Assembly (NCBI GenBank): GCA_937127125.1
Contig: CAKZLO010000011.1
Coordinates: 92,059-156,058, forward strand
Direction: 5' to 3'
DNA length: 64,000 nucleotides
Origin: an uncultured Ardenticatenia bacterium
GTDB lineage: Bacteria; Chloroflexota; Anaerolineae; 4572-78; NAK82
The translations under genes and the position numbers were made by a program. The notes under the pieces were generated by a model. It searched no databases and was not told the DNA's origin. It was given only the letters and a program-made list of their open reading frames with translations. This document shows positions 53,698 through 63,130 of the stretch, one piece after another (within the stretch, counting starts at the first letter, position 1; each line of letters starts with the position of its first letter).

Positions 53698-55506
53698 ATG
53701 AGTAATGATGCACACTTGGTGAACAGCCCCTGTCGACACGCCCGGCTTAACAGTTGGGTAGCTGAAGTAGCACGGATGTGCCAGCCTGATGCCATCTACT
53801 GGTGTGATGGTTCTAAGGCAGAGTATGATCGTCTGATGGCAAAAATGGTGGCTGCCGGCAGTGCCATTCCCTTATCCAAGCGTCCCAACAGCTTTCTCTT
53901 TCGCTCGCACCCGAGTGACGTGGCACGTGTGGAGGATCGCACCTACATCAGTACCCCCTCGCGCGACGATGCCGGACCGACCAACAACTGGATTGCGCCT
54001 GACGAGCTGAAGGCCACAATGCGCAGTCTGTACGAAGGGTGTATGCGCGGCCGCACGCTGTACGTCATCCCGTTTTCCATGGGGCCGCTCGATTCACCGT
54101 TGGCGCGCATCGGTGTCGAGCTGACAGACAGTCCCTATGTGGTGTGCAATATGCACATTATGACACGTGTCGGCACGCGCGTGCTTGAGAAACTAGGTAC
54201 AGATGGCGACTTCGTGCCCTGTCTCCATTCTATCGGCGCGCCTCTCCAACCCGGCCAACCTGATGTGCTATGGCCTTGCGCCCCGCTGGAGCAGAAATAC
54301 ATTGCTCACTTCCCAGATGAAAACCTGATTTGGTCATATGGCTCAGGCTATGGGGGCAATGCACTGTTGGGTAAGAAGTGCCTGGCATTACGCATTGCCT
54401 CGGTGATGGCGCGTCGCGAGGATTGGATGGCCGAGCATATGCTCATCTTGCGCCTGATCAGCCCACAAGGGCGACGTTATCATATCGCAGCGGCATTCCC
54501 ATCTGCCTGTGGCAAGACCAACCTGGCCATGCTACAACCTACAGTGCCCGGTTGGCGCGCAGAATGCCTGGGAGATGACATTGCCTGGATGCAAATCGGC
54601 GCCGATGGCCGCTTGTATGCCATCAATCCGGAGACTGGCTTCTTCGGGGTAGCACCAGGCACCTCTTATTTCAGCAACCCTATGGCTATGGAGACCCTGA
54701 CGCGCAATTGCATCTTCACCAACTGCGCCTTGACCGACGATGGGGATGTTTGGTGGGAACAGATGACCAACTCGCCACCTTCTCACGCGATTGACTGGAA
54801 AGGGCACGACTGGACGCCTGCCTCCAGCGAACCGGCGGCACACCCCAATGCACGTTTCACCGCACCGGCAGCACAGTGCCCAATCATCTCTCCCGATTGG
54901 GAGAAGCCAGAAGGAGTGCCGATTGACATTCTCATTTTTGGCGGGCGACGCGCCAGCGTGGTGCCGCTAGTGCATGAGGCATACGACTGGGATCACGGGG
55001 TCTTCATAGGTGCCACAGCTGCGTCAGAGACCACGGCAGCCAACATTGGTGCGGTGGGTAACTTGCGCCGAGATCCCTTCGCAATGAAGCCCTTCTGCGG
55101 CTATAATATGGGCGACTACTTTACACACTGGCTAACGATTGGTGACCGGCTGGGCAGTCGCGCGCCGCGCATATTTTATGTCAATTGGTTCCGTAAGGGC
55201 GCAGATGGCAGGTGGCTGTGGCCAGGCTATGGCGAGAACAGCCGGGTCCTCAAGTGGATGTGCGACCGCGTTGAGGGAAGTGTCTCGGCGGAGACGACCC
55301 CAATCGGTTTGATGCCGCGCCCTGAAGACCTCGATCTGACCGGCCTGGATATACCGCCCGACGATCTACACGCCCTGTTGCACGTGGATGTGGCTGCCTG
55401 GCGCGCTGAGTTGCCTGACATTGAGCAACACTTTGCCCAGTTTGGCAATCGGTTGCCGCCGCGATTGTGGCATCAGCTAGGTGAACTAGCACAACGACTA
55501 GGGTAA
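53698..55506 (+). CDS. pckG: Phosphoenolpyruvate carboxykinase (GTP)
   Basis: 602 aa. Converts oxaloacetate to phosphoenolpyruvate with GTP at the start of gluconeogenesis. GTP-family features: [11 protein letters not shown] (P-loop, about 266-276), [19 protein letters not shown] and the PEPCK-specific [12 protein letters not shown], then ASETTAA and FNYNMG-like GYNMGDYF. Length is normal for the GTP type (the ATP type is shorter). Start ATG at 53698 with GGAGG; the upstream extension of the ORF has no support. Monocistronic, with a promoter and a convergent terminator. Confidence 0.96.
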   Translation: MSNDAHLVNSPCRHARLNSWVAEVARMCQPDAIYWCDGSKAEYDRLMAKMVAAGSAIPLSKRPNSFLFRSHPSDVARVEDRTYISTPSRDDAGPTNNWIAPDELKATMRSLYEGCMRGRTLYVIPFSMGPLDSPLARIGVELTDSPYVVCNMHIMTRVGTRVLEKLGTDGDFVPCLHSIGAPLQPGQPDVLWPCAPLEQKYIAHFPDENLIWSYGSGYGGNALLGKKCLALRIASVMARREDWMAEHMLILRLISPQGRRYHIAAAFPSACGKTNLAMLQPTVPGWRAECLGDDIAWMQIGADGRLYAINPETGFFGVAPGTSYFSNPMAMETLTRNCIFTNCALTDDGDVWWEQMTNSPPSHAIDWKGHDWTPASSEPAAHPNARFTAPAAQCPIISPDWEKPEGVPIDILIFGGRRASVVPLVHEAYDWDHGVFIGATAASETTAANIGAVGNLRRDPFAMKPFCGYNMGDYFTHWLTIGDRLGSRAPRIFYVNWFRKGADGRWLWPGYGENSRVLKWMCDRVEGSVSAETTPIGLMPRPEDLDLTGLDIPPDDLHALLHVDVAAWRAELPDIEQHFAQFGNRLPPRLWHQLGELAQRLG

Positions 55507-55511
55507 TCTCC

Positions 55512-55563
55512 ACTATGCTCGGCCTGCTGATGCGTTTTCTGCCGTGAGCAGGTCGAGCATAGT
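55512..55563. terminator. Long hairpin between convergent pckG and the kinase-GalU gene
   Basis: A 17-base stem with one G-T pair (55512-55528 with 55547-55563) and an 18-base loop. No clear T-tract, but the position between convergent stops suggests termination. Confidence 0.6.
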
Positions 55564-55602
55564 CTTGCACCTCTCTGTTGCAACGCCGTTTTTCATCACC
55601 TT

Positions 55603-57525
55603 CTATCCTTCACGGAAGGTGCGCAGCGTTTCCAGGTAGGAATCTGGCAGCCCAACATCATAGCGCTGCCCATCGATGATCAGCCCCAGGAAACCGTCCT
55701 CTTGGCGGAGACGGTCAAGTGCCGAAGTTAGTTGAAACTCACCTCGCTCGCGCACATTGTTGCGAATGTGCTCTTCGAGGTACTTGAAGATCGATGGCTT
55801 GATGATATACTGGCCAAAAAATGTCAGATACTCACCTTCAGGCAAGCCAGGCACATCCAAATTGTGGCGTGCATAATCCACTGTCGGCTTTTCAACCATC
55901 TCAGTGATGTTGAGTAAAGTGTTTTCCTCAATCCAGGCACCGGTAACTGTGCCGAAATTGGCAATTTGAGCTTCGGGAGTGCGCCGCAACCCCACCACGC
56001 TGATCCCATGCCGATGATACGCTTCCATCAGTTGTTGGGCGCACGATTTTTGCCCGTTGGAGCGGTATAGATGATCACCCAACATGAGCAAGAACGGTTC
56101 CTCGCCCACTGCGTCGCGCGCACAATAGACAGCATGGCCAAAGCCCTCTTGGATATCCTGAATGACAAAGGTCACCCGCCGGCCGATCTCCAGGATGCGT
56201 TGGGCATACTCACGGAAGTGCGCTGGGAGCTTATTGTAGTTCTCGATAGTGATCTGGGTACGGAAGAACGCCTCAAAGTCCTTCAGATCGTGTTCCTGAA
56301 CAATGATGATCACCTCTTCGATCCCAGCCTGCAGCGCTTCTTCCACAATGAGCAAGATAGCCGGCTTGGCAATGCCATCCCGGTCTACAATTGGAAATAG
56401 CTCTTTCTTGGTGGCCTTGCTGGCGGGAAAGAGACGCGTACCAAACCCTGCAGCAGGAATGACCGCCTTGCGCACGCGCGGTCCACTGCGCAGGGTTAGC
56501 TTGAGGCAGGGCATCTTCAGGTCGCGCTCGATGATCTCGACCACTGCCTGCTGATCGGCCTCACTGCGCGCCAAGAACTGGGCAGTACCATCTCCCTGCG
56601 ACCCAACACCCTTGCCGCCCCAGATGTGTGGCTTCAACGGGGCATAGTTGAGCACGCGATGCAACACTGGTGCAGTGAGCTCCTCCGGACAGGCCGGTGT
56701 AGCATAACGATCAAAGAATTCCTGTGCCTCGACCATCAAAGCACCTAATCTCTCTGCATCACCAGCTTGAAGCGCTTCGATTGCTTGATGAACGATGCGC
56801 TTGTTGATTGGGCCTAGCAGTTCTTGTACTCCGCGCTCAACTTCGTCGCGCGCAAAGGGGTAGCAATGATTAAGGCGCCGCAGGATCTCGGTTGTATCTT
56901 TCTTGGCCTGCAGATCCACCAATACAAAGTAAAAGTTCTCCTTCACCTGGAGTTCGATGGTGTCCAGACGGTCCCCATCAAAGATCATCAGCACTGGGCG
57001 ATTGCCATAAGCACATCCCTGGTCCATACGACCACAACGTGACGGCGTGGTGATCTCGCCCTGGTAGGCCATTTCCATCTCACCACGTATGGTCATCTTA
57101 AGATCATACACTCGATTGAAGGCGCGCGCGGTCAGCACGCAGATAGCCGCGCTGGACGAAAGCCCTTTCTTCATGGGCAGGTCAGTCTTGTAGTTGTCAA
57201 TGACCAACCCGCGCACGTGGTAGTGTGTGAGAATTTGGTAGGCCACACCAGCCACATAGCTCCAAAAACCACCCTCCTGCGCCTCTCTGAGCAATGTGTT
57301 CAGATCCATAGGTATCTCGTAAGGCCCATGACGGGTGCCATTGGGTGTTGTAGCAGTCAGCACCAGTGCGTTGGGATGTGGCTCTACGCGCGCATAGATG
57401 CCCTGGTTGGTCCCGCAGATGAGTGCATAACCCTTCTCAATGTCGGCATTAATGCGGCGATAACCTCCCGCCCAGTCGGAATGCTCACCCAAAAGACAAA
57501 CGCGACCTGGCACGAAGAGTTCCAA
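55603..57525 (-). CDS. Fusion: GHMP sugar kinase + UTP-sugar-1-phosphate uridylyltransferase
   Basis: 640 aa in one frame, TTG start nine bases after AGGAGG. Residues 1-335 form a GHMP kinase: motif 1 PGRVCLLGEHSDW, motif 2 MKKGLSSSAA (about 118-127), motif 3 GGKGVGSQGDGTAQF (about 305-319). Residues about 352-640 form a GalU-like nucleotidyltransferase: VIPAAGFGTRLFPASKATKKE, PMLGD-type LMLGDHLYR, GRYI-like GQYIIKPSIF, and QLTSALDRL. The pair could turn a free sugar plus ATP into sugar 1-phosphate and then a UDP-sugar. The sugar is not identifiable. Order is kinase first, opposite to FKP of Bacteroides. Confidence 0.88.
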   Translation of the reverse strand: MELFVPGRVCLLGEHSDWAGGYRRINADIEKGYALICGTNQGIYARVEPHPNALVLTATTPNGTRHGPYEIPMDLNTLLREAQEGGFWSYVAGVAYQILTHYHVRGLVIDNYKTDLPMKKGLSSSAAICVLTARAFNRVYDLKMTIRGEMEMAYQGEITTPSRCGRMDQGCAYGNRPVLMIFDGDRLDTIELQVKENFYFVLVDLQAKKDTTEILRRLNHCYPFARDEVERGVQELLGPINKRIVHQAIEALQAGDAERLGALMVEAQEFFDRYATPACPEELTAPVLHRVLNYAPLKPHIWGGKGVGSQGDGTAQFLARSEADQQAVVEIIERDLKMPCLKLTLRSGPRVRKAVIPAAGFGTRLFPASKATKKELFPIVDRDGIAKPAILLIVEEALQAGIEEVIIIVQEHDLKDFEAFFRTQITIENYNKLPAHFREYAQRILEIGRRVTFVIQDIQEGFGHAVYCARDAVGEEPFLLMLGDHLYRSNGQKSCAQQLMEAYHRHGISVVGLRRTPEAQIANFGTVTGAWIEENTLLNITEMVEKPTVDYARHNLDVPGLPEGEYLTFFGQYIIKPSIFKYLEEHIRNNVRERGEFQLTSALDRLRQEDGFLGLIIDGQRYDVGLPDSYLETLRTFREG

Positions 57526-57576
57526 ATTATCACCCCTCCTTGCTGTTCGTGCTAAACGAATGGATTCACTCGGTGG

Positions 57577-59007
57577 CTATCCCCATGGTGTCGCAGTGCG
57601 GCGACGCACATCAATCTCATCAATCACTGCATTTCCACGGCATGTAACCAGAAAGAGCACAATCTCTGCGATCTCCTCAGGCCGTATAAGTTCCGAACGG
57701 TCCAAGTCGGGCCGCGCGTCGCCAATGAGGCCAGTATCGACCCCACCTGGACAGATTGCGTGGACACGGATACCATCCGACTGCACCTCACGCGCCAAAG
57801 CTTTGGTCATACCCAGTAATGCATGTTTAGAGGCACTGTAGCCAGCCTGATTGGGATACCCCTTTAGTCCTACCACAGAGGAGATATTGACAATGTAAGG
57901 ATGTGGACTGCGCCTCAAGTGAGGCAACGCCTCACGGCAGACCAAAAACGGCCCACGAGCATTGACCGCCATCATCTTGTCCCACTGCTCGACGGATGTA
58001 TGTTCCAGAGGAGCAAAATATCCGATGCCAGCATTGTTAACCACAATGTCAAGACGGCCGAAATGCTCAACCGTGGCCGCCACCAGGCGGGCCACCTGAT
58101 CCTCCTGCGCAACGTCAGTGGGAAAACAAGCGGCCTCGCCACCTGCGGCGATAATCTCCTGTTGCACCGCCTGCAGTTCTCCTTCGCTACGTGCTGCTAG
58201 TGCCACCCGAGCACCTGCAGCTGCCAGCCTCATCGCAATGCTGCGCCCAATCCCCCGGCCGGCACCAGTCACTAGCGCCACCAATCCCTCAAGGGGTTTC
58301 TCATTCATTGTTTTGCTCTCACTCTCATCAACACGTTTCGGGACCACACCACTGGATGCCCCCTGACTAGCTGCCTTAAGCAGCAACCCCACCAGTTGGC
58401 TGCCCAGAATGGCCAGACCATCCGTAGGCAAGTAGTGCGAAGCACTGCGATCGAAGAGCACCTGTGCCTGTGAGGGGCATTCGTCATCCCCTTCCCAGTA
58501 GACCACGGCTAACCGCACGCGAGGCAGCACATCAAAGGCATAAGCAGCACTGCCTAATGCGAGCGCTTGTCCCCCTACCTGCTGTGCAGCACGGTGAAAA
58601 GCGGTCAAACCACCTTGCAGCTCGCGGACCAGTCGCTCTCCTGAGTAGCCTTGGAAAGCTTGTACGTAGAATATACCGTCCGGCAGCTCACGGAAGCCAA
58701 CCCAAGTTCCACTTGGCGGCGTGCCATCCGCACTGGCAAGATAGGTGAGGATCAGGCTGCTGACAAACGAAGAAGCTTCGCGAAGATCAACAGCAGAGCA
58801 CACTCGAAAGTCATAGGGTGAGACCAGGTACTCTCGGCCGAGAAGAATTACACGCAGATTACCTTCTGCGTCGCGCACGCAGCCGCTCATTTGTGCCACC
58901 ACATCTGCACCACGTGCCCGTAATTTTGTTTGAGCAGCAGATACGACTGGCGCCAGCCGATCCAACCACTCACGCATATGGGGTGCGGGGTCGGTTGATC
59001 GCAGCAT
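57577..59007 (-). CDS. Fusion: DUF3786-like domain + short-chain dehydrogenase
   Basis: 476 aa, one frame. Residues 1-215 resemble DUF3786 (SSFVSSLILTYLASADG, GTWVGFRELPDG), a domain of unknown role seen mainly in anaerobes. Residues about 235-476 are a classical SDR: TGAGRGIG, NNAGIG, catalytic Tyr and Lys in YSASKHALLG, then PGGVDTG. SDRs of this type reduce oxoacyl-ACP, sugars or similar. No stop or good ribosome site separates the parts; MNEKPLEG at about residue 233 could serve as an internal start (GAGAG upstream, weak), so separate translation cannot be excluded. Upstream of the kinase-GalU gene by 51 bases, same strand. Confidence 0.8.
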   Translation of the reverse strand: MLRSTDPAPHMREWLDRLAPVVSAAQTKLRARGADVVAQMSGCVRDAEGNLRVILLGREYLVSPYDFRVCSAVDLREASSFVSSLILTYLASADGTPPSGTWVGFRELPDGIFYVQAFQGYSGERLVRELQGGLTAFHRAAQQVGGQALALGSAAYAFDVLPRVRLAVVYWEGDDECPSQAQVLFDRSASHYLPTDGLAILGSQLVGLLLKAASQGASSGVVPKRVDESESKTMNEKPLEGLVALVTGAGRGIGRSIAMRLAAAGARVALAARSEGELQAVQQEIIAAGGEAACFPTDVAQEDQVARLVAATVEHFGRLDIVVNNAGIGYFAPLEHTSVEQWDKMMAVNARGPFLVCREALPHLRRSPHPYIVNISSVVGLKGYPNQAGYSASKHALLGMTKALAREVQSDGIRVHAICPGGVDTGLIGDARPDLDRSELIRPEEIAEIVLFLVTCRGNAVIDEIDVRRRTATPWG

Positions 59008-59171
59008 TATGCCTCGTTGTTTGCCAGGTAGGTCTTAGGCTATTATCATAGCAGCAGCTATCCCATAGGCACAAATACTAAAAGAGGTGTGTAGGGGGAA
59101 TCCCTGGTACCCTACCTCCTTGATAATGCTAACTGGAACTAGGTCCACCACGTAGAAAGGAGATCGCCCCA

Positions 59172-60212
59172 ATGCAGTTATACGAACGTACTTGGACACG
59201 GCGTGAGCTGGAAGCTCGCGCTGGCAAACTCGAGCAGATTGGCGGTATACGGCGCCTTGCACTCATAGAAGGTTTTGAGAACGGCGTGGAGCAGATTCAG
59301 GTGCGGACAGGCGCTGGGCTCACCTATTATGTCACACCGCAACGTTGCCTGGACATCTCGCTGGCCGAGTACGGCGGTGTCCCCTTCAGCTGGCAAGGCC
59401 CTAATGGTGACGTGCACCCTGCCTACTATGATCCGCGTGGCCTGGAATGGTTGCGGACAGCAGCGGGCGGTCTGTTGATGACCTGCGGCTTCACCCAAGT
59501 AGGAGTGCCATGTAAGGATGGTGATCAAGAGCTGGGGCTGCACGGACGGGCACATCATCTGCCTGCCCGCCATGTCGTGGCAGAAGGACGTTGGCAAGGC
59601 GATGAGTATGAGCTGCGTGTTGCCGGGATCGTCGAGGAGGCGACGATATTCGGTGAACACCTCCGTCTGACACGTGAGATTCGCAGCTGGTTGGGGCAGA
59701 ATCGCATTGTTATCCACGACGTGGTCGAAAACATCAGCTTTGCGCCGGTGCCTCATATGATACTGTACCACTTCAATCTTGGTTTTCCCTTGATGTCTGA
59801 GGACACTCATATGGAGTTCCCCTCGCGGCGCGTGCAGCCACGTTATCCCTCTGTGCCTCTGGAGGGTTATGATCGCTTCCAGGCGCCCACGCCTGGCTAC
59901 CAGGAGCGCGTCTACTACCACGAAGATCTGATCACGCAAGACGGCAAGGCAACAGTCTTGGTAGTGAATCCGAATTTCCCGTTGCCCGGTGGAAGGCGCT
60001 CCCTTACCCTGGCAGTTACCTTTGCCACGCAGACCTTACCGCGCCTGGTTGAATGGAAAATGCCCGGTTGCGAGACATATGTACTCGGCGTAGAGCCAGG
60101 CAACTGTTATCCGGACGGACGGGTTGCTGAGCGCGAACGCGGCACGTTGGTTATGTTGCAACCAGGTGAGGCAGTCACATACGATGTGGAGATCTCTCTG
60201 ACCATAGCATAA
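59172..60212 (+). CDS. Aldose-1-epimerase-like protein, DUF4432
   Basis: 346 aa with the galactose-mutarotase beta-sandwich pattern: QRCLDISLAEYGG, GGLLMTCG, LGLHGRAHHLPA, EIRSWLGQNRIVIHDVVEN, PHMILYHFNLGFPL, EWKMPG and LGVEPGNC. Conserved His and Glu residues are in the expected order for DUF4432 proteins, which act on or bind sugars. Start ATG with AAAGGAGATC. Followed 101 bases later by a zinc-type dehydrogenase, probably one transcript. Confidence 0.88.
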   Translation: MQLYERTWTRRELEARAGKLEQIGGIRRLALIEGFENGVEQIQVRTGAGLTYYVTPQRCLDISLAEYGGVPFSWQGPNGDVHPAYYDPRGLEWLRTAAGGLLMTCGFTQVGVPCKDGDQELGLHGRAHHLPARHVVAEGRWQGDEYELRVAGIVEEATIFGEHLRLTREIRSWLGQNRIVIHDVVENISFAPVPHMILYHFNLGFPLMSEDTHMEFPSRRVQPRYPSVPLEGYDRFQAPTPGYQERVYYHEDLITQDGKATVLVVNPNFPLPGGRRSLTLAVTFATQTLPRLVEWKMPGCETYVLGVEPGNCYPDGRVAERERGTLVMLQPGEAVTYDVEISLTIA

Positions 60213-60313
60213 TGACAGTGGAAGAATAAGGAATAAAGATTCTTGTGCCGTGGCACAGGGAGCCTGAGGCAGATATCTTGTGCCACGGTTTATCACTCGC
60301 GAGGGAATACGAT

Positions 60314-61573
60314 ATGGAGAACAACAGATTTGTTATCCCTGATGAGATGCGCGCGCTGACGCTTGACGGCGCCGGCCCCGATCATCTGCGCGTACAACGC
60401 ATACCGACACCACGACCAGGTCCGCACCAGCTGCTGGCACGTGTGGACGCTGCTGGCATTTGCACCTCTCTGATCAAACTGATTGAACAGGGCTCCGAGC
60501 ACCCGCTACTGTATGGTTGGGATATCAGCCGTTATCCCATTATCCTAGGTGACGAGGGCGCCGTCACAGTGGTGGAAGTGGGTGATGCGCTGCGCCATCG
60601 CTATCATGTGGGAGAACGCTATGTCATCCAACCAGCCGTGGAACATGCTCCTATCAACCACATGGAGCGCTATCGCAACAGTGGCAAAGGTGTGCAAAAG
60701 ATCGCAGTAGGTTACACGCTGCCCGGCCATCTGGCCGAGTATATTCTGATACCTGAGGAGATACTGGCGGCTGACTGCTTGGTTTCGTTACTGGATGACG
60801 GCATGGCAGCTGCTCATGTGGCCATCAGCGAACCAATGTCATGTGTCATTTCGGCACAGGATCACCACGTGCACTTGGTGCAGGAAAAGCCGCTGGCTGC
60901 CCGCAACGTCATCAAAGGGCTCAAACCGGGCGGGGTGACAGTAGTGATCGGCGCCGGTGTCATGGGGCGCATGCATGTCGAGCTAGCCATGTACTACCGC
61001 CCGCGCGTGATTATCTGCAGCGATCTGATTCAGGAACGGCTAGACATTGTGCAACGCCTTTTCGCCAAACGCGCGGAGCAGCTTGGCATTGTGTTGCTTT
61101 GTGTCAATCCAGCTCAGACAGATCCGAAGGATCTCATCAACGAGGTCACCGCGTATCGCGGCGCCGATGACGTCATCGTGGCGGTGGGCTCGGCGAAGGC
61201 GATTGAGGTAGCACAAACCTATGTGGGGCGCGGCGCCGTCCTGAACCTGTTCGGCGGATTGAAGCGTGGCCAAGACGTGGTCGGTTTCGATACCAGCATC
61301 ATCCATTATCAGGAGATCAATGTTACCGGCTCCAGTGGTGGTTCGCCATGGGACATCGCCCGCACTTTGGAGCTGATGGCAGCGAGCGAGGTGAATGCCG
61401 GCAACCACATCACACGCATCGGCGACCTGGAACATGCTCCTCAGTTCCTAGAGATGATTAAAGCACAGGTACTAGATGGCAAAGCGGTAGTCTACCCGCA
61501 CCGCCGCACCACCGAGATTCTCAGTGTGCCATACTGGACTACCGAGGACGAGAGGCACTACCTCCAAGGGTGA
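60314..61573 (+). CDS. Medium-chain dehydrogenase (COG1063-type), altered zinc site
   Basis: 419 aa. N-terminal catalytic domain with AGICTSLIKL (Cys of the catalytic zinc), then LGDEGAVTVVEVG where family members usually read GHE, then NAD-binding domain VIGAGVMGRMHVEL (GxGxxG) and AVGSAKAIE. The four-cysteine structural zinc loop of classical alcohol dehydrogenases is missing; the region reads NHMERYRNSGKG. It resembles sorbose/sorbitol-phosphate dehydrogenase-like proteins. His-to-Asp replacement at a normal zinc ligand may change or remove the metal. Start ATG at 60314 behind GAGGG. Partner of the DUF4432 gene. Confidence 0.82.
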   Translation: MENNRFVIPDEMRALTLDGAGPDHLRVQRIPTPRPGPHQLLARVDAAGICTSLIKLIEQGSEHPLLYGWDISRYPIILGDEGAVTVVEVGDALRHRYHVGERYVIQPAVEHAPINHMERYRNSGKGVQKIAVGYTLPGHLAEYILIPEEILAADCLVSLLDDGMAAAHVAISEPMSCVISAQDHHVHLVQEKPLAARNVIKGLKPGGVTVVIGAGVMGRMHVELAMYYRPRVIICSDLIQERLDIVQRLFAKRAEQLGIVLLCVNPAQTDPKDLINEVTAYRGADDVIVAVGSAKAIEVAQTYVGRGAVLNLFGGLKRGQDVVGFDTSIIHYQEINVTGSSGGSPWDIARTLELMAASEVNAGNHITRIGDLEHAPQFLEMIKAQVLDGKAVVYPHRRTTEILSVPYWTTEDERHYLQG

Positions 61574-61618
61574 CCCTTTCACATCCCTTGAGACGGTAGT
61601 CGATCCCACACTAGACAG

Positions 61619-63087
61619 TCAGTCTATGCCACCACGGGGGCCTTCATCACGCTCGCGCGATGGTCCTCCTGGCTTGATCCAGCGAAAAGTTCCCAGCGCA
61701 CTTTCTGCCAGTATGACATCATCGGGACCGGGAGGACCAGTCAGATCCATGCGGCGCGTCCGCACTACCAAGACCTTCCACCACAGCCGGCCAACGGGAT
61801 CTGTGAAGTCGACCAGCCATCCCATAAACCCCTCTTGGGTCGGAGGCGGACGGTAGAAGGTATTTTGGCCTGCCCAACGATACTCCACACCGCGCTCGTG
61901 GGTAATGGCGATGACATAGTGCTCATCAGGCTGCAGAGGACGACCGTCCTGCTCCCATCGAAACTCGATCGTGGCATCATAGCCGATATAGGTCTCCTCG
62001 CCGACGAAATACTGCAGATCATCCGGCGGCCTTGGTTGGACCAGTCGCGGTGGCGCAGGTGGTGGTAGCGGAGTAGCCGTGGGAGGCAGAACGCGGCGAG
62101 CAACTGGCGTGCTAGTTGCAGCCGGTGCAACCGGCGGTGTCACGCGAACGGTTGGCAGCACCGTGATGGTCGGCTGTGGCAACGCAACTGGCGTCTGCGG
62201 CGGACTGGTCGGCGCGGCTACAGTGGCAGTGACAGCAGAAACTGGCAGCGTTGTTGGCGATGGACCCATTGCAAGCGTGGTTGGTTCTACCGTCTCAGCG
62301 GATGCTATGGGCGGTGTCGCTGGACCCGTTGCGGTAGTAGCCGTAACCACAGAGGTGACTTGTGCGATCGGCACGGGTCCAAGGTTGACCCACGCCTGAG
62401 ACGTTTGCAATCTCAATTTCTCCGGCAGCGACACCCAGTTGCCTCTAGGACCAGCTACCTGCATCGTCCAACGCCAGTCCAGTGCCCGGCCGGCCACCTC
62501 GCGCGCAGCCACCAGAAGCACCACCTGTGCTCGCTGGCGCGGACCGATCGCCATTCCGTAGTGTCTGTCGGCTGACGTAACTGCGGGGGAGCGGACGGCG
62601 CTGGCGTCTGGCTAACTCTGTCAAATATAAAACGCACAGCGCGCCACGGGCATGTGCCTCCGTTTTCCACCGTCCAAGTTGCCACCAACATCTGCTCGCC
62701 ATCTGCCACGACTGTTCCGAGCAAGGGCGAGAGGCGCGGTTGCTCTGTTACTACAACAGCACGATATGCAGCTGGGTCAGCGCATGGGTCAGCAGGGGCA
62801 GGGGTGAAAGTCGGCGTGACCGTCGGTGTTGACGTGTTAGTGGGGGTTGGCGTGGCCGTTGCAGTGAACGTTGGAGGGAGCATCTGGGTCTCTGTGGCAG
62901 TGGGAGTGTAAGTCGGCACGACCGCAACCTGTCCCAGCGTTGGACTGGAAGCGACAGGCACCGTGTGCAAATCGGCCGGCGCCGGGCTTAACACGCCAGT
63001 GAGGGCAATCGTGCCACCAATGGTTGCACTGACGATAACAACAGTGACAATCAGCGCTACCATCATCCGAGCTATGTCCCTGCTCAT
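61619..63087 (-). pseudogene. Stalked surface protein with NBR1-like Ig domain, interrupted by a frameshift
   Basis: Two overlapping ORFs on the minus strand, 62455-63087 and 61619-62554, together read as one protein of about 490 aa: membrane anchor (about 8-32), TPT-rich stalk, an NBR1-type Ig domain, a second Thr/Pro/Val-rich linker and a globular C-terminal domain. The Ig domain starts in the first frame (VATWTVENGGTCPW) and finishes in the second (IGPRQRAQVVLLVAARE). A run of five G on the plus strand at 62585-62589 lies at the switch; one more base there would join the frames without a stop. It may be a true mutation, a slippage site or an assembly error. Domain similar to that of the protein at 11828-12712. 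Confidence 0.7.
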
Positions 63088-63130
63088 AGCTTGCTGGCCT
63101 CCAAGACGTCCCTCAGCTCCCTAAGTGGTA

